Shown one piece after another: positions 1 to 5,101 of a stretch of 6,619 nt of DNA. Origin of the DNA: JAXJSP01 sp036310005 (GTDB lineage Bacteria; Bacillota; Clostridia; Oscillospirales; Acutalibacteraceae); assembly GCA_036310005.1 (NCBI GenBank), contig JAXJSP010000004.1, positions 1-6,619 on the forward strand, read 5' to 3'. The translations under genes and the position numbers were made by a program. Within the stretch, counting starts at the first letter, position 1. Every line of letters starts with the position of its first letter. The notes below the pieces were generated by a model. That model was not told the origin of the DNA. It ran no database searches and was given only the letters and a program-made list of their open reading frames with translations.

Positions 1-11
1 CTTTTCATCGG

Positions 12-79
12 AAAAACAACTCCTTTGTGCCGATGTTGGGTTTGGTCACTTTACATCTTAGCACATTTGAGTTGTTTTT
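12..79 (-). terminator. Forked inverted repeat, probable terminator after the symporter gene
   Basis: The outer arms AAAAACAACTC (12-22) and GAGTTGTTTTT (69-79) pair over 11 bp. Inside, TGTGC (26-30) pairs with GCACA (61-65) and GATGT (32-36) with ACATC (53-57), leaving a loop of about 16 nt. Read on the minus strand it lies about 55 bp after the symporter stop and ends in TTTTT. Read on the plus strand it ends in TTTTTT (75-80), so it could also terminate a plus-strand gene lying left of the window. The internal loops make it longer than an ordinary intrinsic terminator, so a small structured RNA is an alternative. No open reading frame was found in 1-133. Confidence 0.5.
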
Positions 80-133
80 TCTATTTTTACTGTTACCTAT
101 CTATTGTATCATAACATTAATCATCCGAAACAT

Positions 134-1696
134 TCAGTATTCCTCTATTTCAAGTTTTGCTTCCTGTTCGTTTTGAATATTACCGCTATAAGACAATATC
201 GGCTTGATTCCCGTAATTTTTTTGATGTATCTGTCTTTGTAATTTTTTGTGATTTTAAGCACAAGAGGTAACAGTAAAACCACACCTATAAGATTAGGTA
301 TCATCATCAGCCCGTTAAAAGTATCGCAAATATCCAAAATAATATTGTTATCAATTACAGCACCGATAAAAACCGCTAAAATAAACAGAATTTTATATGT
401 TTTTATCGCTTTGTTGCTGTTTGTTATGTATTCAATAGATTTGCTCCCGTAATGCGACCAACCTAATATCGTCGAAAATGCAAACAGTAAAACGGATAAA
501 GCAACAAAAATTTTACCGAAACCAATGTTAAAATCAAATGCTGAATTAAATGCTTCGGCAACCAATAAGGTCGAATTGTTTGTAACTGTAGTAAAGTCTT
601 TTAAATCTATTACGCCCGAAGTCAATATAACCAAAGCAGTCAAAGTACACATAATAATCGTGTCAATAAAAACTTCAACAATGCCCCACATCCCTTGCCT
701 TGCAGGCTCAATAACATCAGAGTTTGAATTAATCATTACAGAAGAACCGAGCCCCGCCTCGTTTGTAAACATTCCTCTTTTAAAACCTTGTTCTATTACA
801 AATTTTACAGAAATACCGGCAAGTCCTCCGAATGCCGCATTAGTGTTAAAAGCACAAACAAATATAGATTTGAATGCCGAAAAAATATTTTTGTAATTAA
901 TTAAAATTACAGAAATTGAACCTAATACAAAAAGAATTACCATAACAGGCACAACTTTTTCCGTTACACCTGCAATTCGCTTTAAACCTCCCGTAATTAT
1001 AATCGCTACCAAACACATTAATAAAACAGCAATTATAACCGTATATAAGTTTAAAGAATAACTGCCGCTTTCAACTAAAACTATATCTGATAAAAAAGGT
1101 ATGTCAAACGCTGAAGTGATATTGTTTATAATCGTGTTTACCTGCGCCATGTTTCCGACACCGATAGCAGCAAGTACCGTGAAAAAAGAAAATAAAACAG
1201 CAAGCACTTTGCCGAATTTTTCAAGTCCGCAAAGTTTACCCACACCGTCTTGTAAATAATACATAGCCCCGCCTGACCATTCTCCCTGCGCGTTTTTTCT
1301 CCTGAAATAAATGCCTAAAACATTTTCTGCATAAATAGTCATCATTCCTAAAAAAACAGCCACCCACATCCAGAATATTGCCCCGGGACCTCCGGTTAAA
1401 ATAGCAGCGGAAACCCCGGTAATATTTCCGATTCCTATTGTTGATGCCAATGCGGTACACAGCGCTTGGAATTGTGAAATGGACGAACTGTCAGCAGTAT
1501 GCCTTTTCTTCTTTTTTGAAAAAATTTTACCGACAGTACTTTTGAAAATGTGCTTAAAATATTTAATCTGAAAACCCTTTGTAAGAATTGTTATTAAAAT
1601 TCCGACAAACAGCAGTAACGGAATTCCGACAGTTATCCAAACAAACTCGTTTATGCTTTTATTGATATTAATTATAAAATCAAAAATTTGCTTCAA
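134..1696 (-). CDS. AGCS-family sodium:alanine/glycine symporter
   Basis: This is an integral membrane carrier that imports alanine or glycine with sodium. The predicted protein has 520 residues from a TTG start, somewhat longer than the roughly 450-490 usual for the family. The AGCS signature GGPGAIFWMWVAVFLG is at residues about 102-117. It is preceded by the conserved SQFQALCTALASTIGIGNI stretch, and the later family motif KRGMFTNEAGLGSS is at about 316-329. Many hydrophobic segments follow. A basic KKKKRH patch lies near residue 60, between the first helix and the core. The frame stays open to an ATG at 1756, but that ATG is inside the stem of the terminator of the preceding gene. TTG at 1696 has a GGTGG box 5 nt upstream and gives MKQIFDFIIN, a normal AGCS N-terminus, so I prefer it. 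GTG at 1705 is another possibility. It lies downstream of, and co-directional with, the E2-like gene. The family call is firm; the substrate (Ala, Gly or D-Ala) is inferred. Confidence 0.93.
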   Translation of the reverse strand: MKQIFDFIININKSINEFVWITVGIPLLLFVGILITILTKGFQIKYFKHIFKSTVGKIFSKKKKRHTADSSSISQFQALCTALASTIGIGNITGVSAAILTGGPGAIFWMWVAVFLGMMTIYAENVLGIYFRRKNAQGEWSGGAMYYLQDGVGKLCGLEKFGKVLAVLFSFFTVLAAIGVGNMAQVNTIINNITSAFDIPFLSDIVLVESGSYSLNLYTVIIAVLLMCLVAIIITGGLKRIAGVTEKVVPVMVILFVLGSISVILINYKNIFSAFKSIFVCAFNTNAAFGGLAGISVKFVIEQGFKRGMFTNEAGLGSSVMINSNSDVIEPARQGMWGIVEVFIDTIIMCTLTALVILTSGVIDLKDFTTVTNNSTLLVAEAFNSAFDFNIGFGKIFVALSVLLFAFSTILGWSHYGSKSIEYITNSNKAIKTYKILFILAVFIGAVIDNNIILDICDTFNGLMMIPNLIGVVLLLPLVLKITKNYKDRYIKKITGIKPILSYSGNIQNEQEAKLEIEEY

Positions 1697-1701
1697 ATTA
1701 A

Positions 1702-1707
1702 CCACCC
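1702..1707 (-). promoter_or_regulatory. Ribosome binding site deciding the symporter start
   Basis: GGGTGG on the minus strand lies 5 nt before the TTG at 1696-1694. It is only a moderate match to the anti-Shine-Dalgarno sequence. It is still the best candidate, because the longer ATG start at 1756 falls inside a terminator stem and has no purine-rich site that is free of that hairpin. Confidence 0.45.
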
Positions 1708-1734
1708 ATATATTTAACAATAAATAAATATATG

Positions 1735-1766
1735 AAAAACCGAGATGTGTTATCACATCTCGGTTT
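1735..1766 (-). terminator. Intrinsic terminator after the E2-like gene
   Basis: A 13-bp perfect stem, AAACCGAGATGTG (1737-1749) with CACATCTCGGTTT (1754-1766), closes a TTAT loop. On the minus strand it is followed by a TTTTT run (1739-1735, partly within the stem). It begins 2 nt after the E2-like stop codon. It also lies in the leader of the next gene, the symporter, so it may attenuate read-through into it; I see no clear separate promoter between it and the symporter start. Confidence 0.88.
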
Positions 1767-1768
1767 GG

Positions 1769-2677
1769 TTATTTGTTGTTCTTTTTTTCGCGTTTTGCTT
1801 TAATCTTTGCCATTCTTTGCTCAAAGTTTTTAACATCACCGTCAATTACGATATCGGTTGGTTTTTGCTCTAATAATTCAGGGTTGTTAATAAATTTTTG
1901 CATGTATCTGAAAGCGCTTGCAAAATATGAACCCGTGGCAATTCTCTCGTCCATAACAAGTCCGGCAGGCAGACATTTTACAAATTCTATTTCTCCTGTC
2001 TTTTTGTTTCTGTGCGGGACTTCTCTTTGATTTCCAAGCGCCATCGAAATAGAAGTTGTTCCGAATTCGTATAAATGATGATAAATGTTATTAGTTCTGA
2101 TAGAAGCTAAATTCGTAATTAATAAACTTGCATGAAAAGGAGAAGCATCTAAAACAGATTTTGGCAATAAACCGTGCTTATCCATCCATTTGATTAAGTG
2201 AATCACTACAGATACCAAACCGCTTAAAGATACTAATCTGTTGATCCATTTATCAAGTGAGTTAGTGTCACCTTGCTGCCTGTTAACCGAAATAAAATCT
2301 TCTATTTTTTTGTTTACTTCAAAAATATTATCGTCAGGCTCAAAATACAGTTTAGATTCTGTTTCGGCACCTTTAATACCTGATTTTAATACTACCATGG
2401 CAACGCTGATTTCATTTCTGTGATAAAACCTTTTATTAACAACAAATCTGTTAAGTTCCGGGTATTTTGCCAGCGTTCTTACATAAGCCGCCAATATAAC
2501 AGCCATGTGACTGATATTAATATTTTCTTTTCTCTTTTGATTAATGTAATTGTGCATAGGTTCTACCGGAAAATCTATTGTTATGTAGTTTAATGCATCA
2601 TATCTTTTGTTCATAAAATGTGCAGCCAAAGCGTACATTGCATCAGAATTATTGCACTTAAAACCATCCGCCCTCAT
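1769..2677 (-). CDS. Lipoyl-less E2-like acyltransferase-domain protein with a degenerate active site
   Basis: The 302-residue protein resembles the catalytic domain of 2-oxo acid dehydrogenase E2 (the chloramphenicol acetyltransferase fold). It has no lipoyl domain and no peripheral-subunit-binding domain. Family-like stretches are LAKYPELNRFVVNKRFY (about 69-85), PFHASLLITNLASI (180-193) and EFGTTSISMALG (204-215), followed by a C-terminal PAGLVMDERIATG (237-249). In classical E2 and CAT enzymes this last position carries HxxxDG with a catalytic His. Here the aligned residues read ERIATG, so both the His and the Asp are replaced (Glu244, Thr248). It may have lost or changed acyl-transfer activity. 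The C-terminus is a very basic tail (KIKAKREKKNNK). The start is well supported: GAGGTG lies 9 nt before the ATG. The gene ends 2 nt before its terminator. No E1 or E3 genes are nearby, so a role in a dehydrogenase complex is unlikely. Fold-level call is good; function is unknown. Confidence 0.8.
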   Translation of the reverse strand: MRADGFKCNNSDAMYALAAHFMNKRYDALNYITIDFPVEPMHNYINQKRKENINISHMAVILAAYVRTLAKYPELNRFVVNKRFYHRNEISVAMVVLKSGIKGAETESKLYFEPDDNIFEVNKKIEDFISVNRQQGDTNSLDKWINRLVSLSGLVSVVIHLIKWMDKHGLLPKSVLDASPFHASLLITNLASIRTNNIYHHLYEFGTTSISMALGNQREVPHRNKKTGEIEFVKCLPAGLVMDERIATGSYFASAFRYMQKFINNPELLEQKPTDIVIDGDVKNFEQRMAKIKAKREKKNNK

Positions 2678-2714
2678 TAAAATTTCACCTCAAACTAAAA
2701 TATATACCAGTCTA

Positions 2715-2743
2715 ATCTTACATTAATTTTTGTATAAAATCAA
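2715..2743 (-). promoter_or_regulatory. Candidate promoter of the E2-like gene
   Basis: On the minus strand TTGATT (2743-2738) and TAAGAT (2720-2715) are separated by exactly 17 nt, upstream of the E2-like start at 2677. The -10 match is moderate (4 of 6). A second option closer to the gene is an extended -10, TGGTATATA, near 2700-2708, which lacks a good -35. Confidence 0.4.
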
Positions 2744-2814
2744 CTAAAACTTTGTAAAAACATAACTGCTTATACATAAAAACATTAAATTTTAAAGAAT
2801 TATGTAAAATTATG

Positions 2815-2843
2815 TGGACTTTTTTCACATCAGATGTTATAAT
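2815..2843 (+). promoter_or_regulatory. Sigma-A-type promoter of the 76-residue protein gene
   Basis: TGGACT (2815-2820), a 17-nt spacer and a perfect TATAAT (2838-2843) preceded by the extended -10 TGT. The predicted transcript start is near 2850, about 25 nt before the GTG. Two direct copies of AATTATGT (2798-2805 and 2808-2815), 10 bp apart, abut the -35 box and could be a regulator site. Confidence 0.72.
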
Positions 2844-2863
2844 TCACAGCATAGTTTTTGAAA

Positions 2864-2868
2864 GAGGG
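2864..2868 (+). promoter_or_regulatory. Ribosome binding site fixing the GTG start at 2876
   Basis: GAGGG lies 7 nt before GTG 2876-2878. The longer reading from TTG at 2858 would put this site inside the coding region and has no ribosome binding site of its own, so the GTG is preferred. Confidence 0.7.
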
Positions 2869-2875
2869 AATAATC

Positions 2876-3106
2876 GTGATTACGAAATACGAAATTTTGG
2901 AGCAAGAAAAATATATTGAGTATAACGGAATTATCAAAACTTACGGTATTGCATACAAAGGAGAAAATGAAACAAAAATAATTGAAGATATAAGCGATGA
3001 TATAAGCGAAGTCGAAGATTTAGTAAAAATATTAAATGAATTTGATGTAGATTTAGTTCATTTCCCCGCCATTGTCAATGATTTTATAACCGTAAAATAT
3101 TCTTAA
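2876..3106 (+). CDS. Small acidic protein of unknown function (possibly DUF6514-like)
   Basis: A 76-residue protein read from GTG, with no signal peptide or membrane segment. It has an N-terminal part rich in Tyr and Lys (KYEILEQEKYIEYNGIIKTY), then YGIAYKGE, then an acidic stretch (EDISDDISEVEDLVKILNEF), and ends VHFPAIVNDFITVKYS. The pattern YGI, then I-x-DIS, a run of Val/Leu residues, a His, and a final V-x-DF resembles small clostridial proteins that I remember as DUF6514. That link is from memory and not certain. It is the first plus-strand gene after a divergent promoter region and lies 80 bp before the antiporter with no terminator between them, so some transcripts may carry both. It was chosen as real because it has a strong promoter, a good ribosome binding site, and coding-like codon use in AT-rich DNA. 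I do not know its function. Confidence 0.75.
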   Translation: MITKYEILEQEKYIEYNGIIKTYGIAYKGENETKIIEDISDDISEVEDLVKILNEFDVDLVHFPAIVNDFITVKYS

Positions 3107-3114
3107 TAATTAAC

Positions 3115-3143
3115 TTGAAGAAAGAACTCATTTGTGTTATAAC
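3115..3143 (+). promoter_or_regulatory. Promoter of the antiporter gene
   Basis: TTGAAG (3115-3120), a 17-nt spacer and TATAAC (3138-3143), with an extended -10 TGT (3135-3137). The expected transcript start is near 3150, giving a leader of about 37 nt. Its layout is the same as the promoter at 2815-2843. Confidence 0.6.
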
Positions 3144-3186
3144 ATTTCTTGTCGAATATTAATTTTGGAAGTGTATATTAAAAGTT

Positions 3187-4401
3187 ATGTATAATGCAGC
3201 GTATGAATTGTTGCTTGACTTGGGAATTATTTTCTTAGCGGCAAAACTCTGCGGCTTGGTTTCGCGGCAGATAAAAGTTCCGCCGGTTGTGGGACAAATC
3301 TTTGCAGGAGTAATTTTAGCAGTTGTAATTCCGCTTATAAGTCCGTCGTTATCCGAACGCTTTTCATCAAGTAATGAGTTTTTAAATAATATGGCGGAAA
3401 TCGGCGTAATATTATTAATGTTTATGGCAGGACTCGGTACAAATATTAAAATGATGATAAGAACAGGTCCTGTCGCATTGTTTATAGCGTTAATGGGAGT
3501 ACTGGTTCCGCTTGTAATGGGAACAGCAGGTTATATGATTTATTACGGTAAGTTTACATTTGCCGGAATTGAGTTTTACAAAGCGTTGTTTATCGGTGTT
3601 ATTATGACTGCAACAAGCGTATCAATAACCGTTCAGGCACTTCGGGATATGGGCTGTCTGCAGGGTAAAGTCGGTACTACAATAGTAAGCGCGGCAATAA
3701 TAGACGATATTATAGGTATTATAGTTCTCACTTTTGTAATCGGCACTCAGGATGAATCATCGGTACCGCTTAAAGTTGCGCTTAATACTGTTTTGTTTTT
3801 CATATTTGCTTTCATCGCGGGTTATATAGTCCATAAGATTTTTGAGTATCTTGAAAGAAAATATCCCCATACTCACAGAATTACAATAATAGCCCTGGCT
3901 TTTTGCTTTATAATGTCATACTGCGCAGAAAAATTATTCGGTATCGCAGATATTACAGGAGCCTTTGTGTCAGGCGTAGTGTTGTGCAGTTTGCTTTCAA
4001 GTGAGTATATAACAAGTAAAATTGATACATCGTCATATATGTTTTTCGGACCGATATTTTTCGTTTGTATAGGCCTTAAAGTCGACTTTAATGAAATTGC
4101 AAACAATATTTCAATTTTAGGCTTTGCAGTTGTGTTTGTCGTAATTGCATTGATTTCTAAAATTATCGGCTGTTCGGCGGCCGCAAAAATCTGTAAGTAT
4201 AATTGGGCAGATTCGTTAAAAATAGGTTGCGGTATGATGACAAGAGGAGAGGTAGCGTTAATAGTTGCCAATAAAGGATTGGCAGTCGGACTTATAGATG
4301 AAATTTATTTTACGCCGGTTATACTCTTGATAATTATTTCGTCGTTTTTATCTCCTATACTCTTAAAACTGATATATAATAAATATCCGGATAAAGAATA
4401 A
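3187..4401 (+). CDS. CPA2-family cation/proton (Na+/H+) antiporter, NapA-like
   Basis: A 404-residue inner-membrane protein with roughly 12-13 hydrophobic segments. It exchanges a monovalent cation, probably Na+, for protons. Family landmarks, in order: VPPVVGQIFAGVIL in an early helix (31-44), LLMFMAGLGTN (76-86), TATSVSITVQALRDMG (141-156, the unwound-helix region), IIDDIIG (171-177), GAFVSGVVL (258-266), FFVCIGLKVDF (291-301), a membrane lysine in ALISKIIG (Lys325), and MTRGEVALIVANKG (351-364). The paired aspartates Asp173-Asp174 are the ion-binding pair of electrogenic CPA2 members such as NapA. With Lys325 they argue for Na+/H+ exchange over the KefB/KefC potassium-efflux role. The protein stops after the membrane domain: there is no RCK/TrkA-N nucleotide-binding domain. 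The ATG start has only a weak ribosome binding site (GGAAG 15 nt upstream is too distant), but no better in-frame start exists upstream. The stop codon lies inside the downstream hairpin. Confidence 0.92.
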   Translation: MYNAAYELLLDLGIIFLAAKLCGLVSRQIKVPPVVGQIFAGVILAVVIPLISPSLSERFSSSNEFLNNMAEIGVILLMFMAGLGTNIKMMIRTGPVALFIALMGVLVPLVMGTAGYMIYYGKFTFAGIEFYKALFIGVIMTATSVSITVQALRDMGCLQGKVGTTIVSAAIIDDIIGIIVLTFVIGTQDESSVPLKVALNTVLFFIFAFIAGYIVHKIFEYLERKYPHTHRITIIALAFCFIMSYCAEKLFGIADITGAFVSGVVLCSLLSSEYITSKIDTSSYMFFGPIFFVCIGLKVDFNEIANNISILGFAVVFVVIALISKIIGCSAAAKICKYNWADSLKIGCGMMTRGEVALIVANKGLAVGLIDEIYFTPVILLIIISSFLSPILLKLIYNKYPDKE

Positions 4402-4442
4402 ATAACGGTATGAGTTTACTCTAAACTCATACCGTTATTTAT
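4398..4442. terminator. Bidirectional terminator shared by antiporter and ferredoxin genes
   Basis: A perfect 21-bp inverted repeat (4398-4418 with 4422-4442) closes a 3-nt CTC loop. The antiporter stop TAA (4399-4401) is in the left arm. The ferredoxin stop (TAA on the minus strand, 4418-4416) is at the top of the same arm. U-tracts are short and interrupted (TTATTTATA on each strand), so termination may rely mainly on the very stable stem. Confidence 0.8.
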
Positions 4443-4628
4443 ATCTTCTATTGCATGAAAAGGACAATGAGATTTTGCATATTCAGCCGCATCTTCTATA
4501 ATATACGAAAGTTCTTCTTCTTCATCTGAAACTTCCGGAAATGTTTTATCGTTAATTTCAAAAATTTCAGGACAGATATTTTCGCACATTCCACATCCTA
4601 TGCAGTTTTTATTAATTTTATAATCCAC
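4416..4628 (-). CDS. Single-cluster 4Fe-4S ferredoxin
   Basis: A 70-residue acidic soluble electron carrier. It has CIGCGMCENICP at residues 9-20 and HCPFHAIE at 54-61. By comparison with monocluster ferredoxins such as that of Thermotoga maritima, Cys9, Cys12, Cys15 and Cys55 should bind one [4Fe-4S] cluster. Cys19 corresponds to a cysteine that forms a disulfide in those proteins, but the partner position (near residue 47) is Ala here, so Cys19 is probably free. The middle (30-48) is very rich in Glu and Asp. The start is GTG at 4628, with AGGAGAG (4641-4635) 6 nt upstream. A possible -10, TACAAT (4666-4661), lies about 35 nt upstream of the start, without a clear -35. It converges on the antiporter gene across a shared hairpin. 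No redox partner is encoded in the window. Confidence 0.93.
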   Translation of the reverse strand: MDYKINKNCIGCGMCENICPEIFEINDKTFPEVSDEEEELSYIIEDAAEYAKSHCPFHAIEDINNGMSLE

Positions 4629-4754
4629 TTCTGACTCTCCTAATAGTTCAACTTATTACTATTGTATGTGGATATTTTTAAACTATTTCAGCAAAATAAA
4701 ATTAACATATATTACATATTAATTAAAATTTTTGATTGATAACATCCAATTCAA

Positions 4755-4913
4755 TCTGTCGCAAGACAGAATGTATGTAATCTGAAATTTATTTCGGTAT
4801 GTAATCAATTCGAAAAAAGAACATACAAGTCTTGCGACTTGATGACATACCGTTTGCAGAGCAAACGGATTACATACGCCTAACGGCAATTACATACCAA
4901 TCTTTCGGATTGG
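4755..4913. repeat. Array of six small palindromes spaced by ATTACATAC/GTATGTAAT
   Basis: Six stem-loops: TCTGTC-GCAA-GACAGA (4755-4770), CTGAAAT-TT-ATTTCGG (4782-4797), CAAGTC-TTGC-GACTTG (4826-4841), CCGTTTGC-AGA-GCAAACGG (4850-4868), GCC-TAAC-GGC (4878-4887, weak) and CCAATC-TTTCG-GATTGG (4897-4913). Exact linkers GTATGTAAT are at 4773-4781 and 4797-4805; exact reverse linkers ATTACATAC are at 4869-4877 and 4889-4897. Variants are AGAACATAC (4818-4826) and ATGACATAC (4842-4850). The orientation changes between 4805 and 4818. Units repeat every 20-27 bp. Further left, ATTACATAT (4711-4719) and ATAACATCC (4739-4747, between GATTGA and TCAATC) may be decayed copies. The array fills the spacer between the ferredoxin and tRNA-Ser genes. 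Stems differ in sequence yet pair, which points to selection on folding or to a REP-like mobile element. Confidence 0.8.
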
Positions 4914-4915
4914 AT

Positions 4916-4947
4916 AAAAAATCTCGTTCCGAAAAACGAGATTTTTT
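4916..4947 (-). terminator. Intrinsic terminator of the tRNA-Ser gene
   Basis: AAAAAATCTCGTT (4916-4928) pairs with AACGAGATTTTTT (4935-4947) over 13 bp with a CCGAAA loop. On the minus strand it directly follows the tRNA and ends in a TTTTTT run. The last base of the tRNA-encoded CCA (4947) is the first base of this stem. It is T-rich on both strands and could also stop plus-strand transcription coming through the array. Confidence 0.9.
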
Positions 4948-5038
4948 GGCGCAGAAGGAGGGATTCGAACCCTCGAGACGCTTTTGACGCCTACACGATT
5001 TCCAATCGTGCGCGCTCGACCAACTACGCGACTTCTGC
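4947..5038 (-). tRNA. tRNA-Ser (anticodon GGA), with encoded CCA
   Basis: On the minus strand, acceptor arm GCAGAAG (from 5038) pairs with CTTCTGC (4957-4951). It is followed by discriminator G (4950) and an encoded CCA (4949-4947). The anticodon stem CACGA/TCGTG (5010-5006 and 4998-4994) closes the loop TTGGAAA, with anticodon GGA at 5003-5001, reading serine UCC and UCU codons. The T arm is GAGGG-TTCGAAT-CCCTC (4974-4958). Between the anticodon and T arms is a long variable arm, AGGCG-TCAAAAG-CGTCT, a 5-bp stem with one G-U pair. This class II arm is expected for tRNA-Ser. The D-loop region contains TAGTTGGTCGAGC. The gene is complete, with its own promoter upstream and a strong terminator immediately after it. 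Confidence 0.97.
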
Positions 5039-5058
5039 AAATATTTAACTACTAGAAC

Positions 5059-5087
5059 ATTATAATAAATTAATTTCTAAAAATCAA
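5059..5087 (-). promoter_or_regulatory. Promoter of tRNA-Ser
   Basis: TTGATT (5087-5082), a 17-nt spacer and a perfect TATAAT (5064-5059) on the minus strand. The predicted start is near 5052, about 14 nt before the mature tRNA 5' end. The -35 box is only 14 bp from the end of the phage-type reading frame at 5102, so the inserted DNA stops just short of the promoter. Confidence 0.85.
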
Positions 5088-5101
5088 GTATATTTAAACA
5101 T

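Noticed and set aside
525..896. 123-codon plus-strand open frame opposite the symporter
   Set aside because: It overlaps conserved symporter coding sequence and has no ribosome binding site or family signal. It is a complement shadow.
1697..1756. Longer N-terminus for the symporter from ATG 1756
   Set aside because: The ATG and following codons lie in the terminator stem of the preceding gene and the AT-rich spacer. The TTG at 1696 has a better-placed ribosome binding site and a family-like N-terminus.
2858..2875. TTG start six codons upstream for the 76-residue protein
   Set aside because: It would place the GAGGG ribosome binding site inside the coding region, and it has no such site of its own. 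GTG 2876 fits better.
3873..4271. 132-codon open frame on the minus strand opposite the antiporter
   Set aside because: It lies wholly inside a well-supported membrane protein gene, has no recognisable motif, and reads like the complement of hydrophobic codons.
4755..4913. CRISPR array
   Set aside because: The constant element is only 9 bp, occurs in both orientations, and the variable parts are palindromes of 10-19 bp, not 30-bp spacers. No cas gene is present.
4947..5038. Attachment site at the tRNA-Ser 3' end
   Set aside because: The phage-type DNA is on the 5' side of the tRNA, and no repeat of the tRNA 3' sequence is seen elsewhere in the window.
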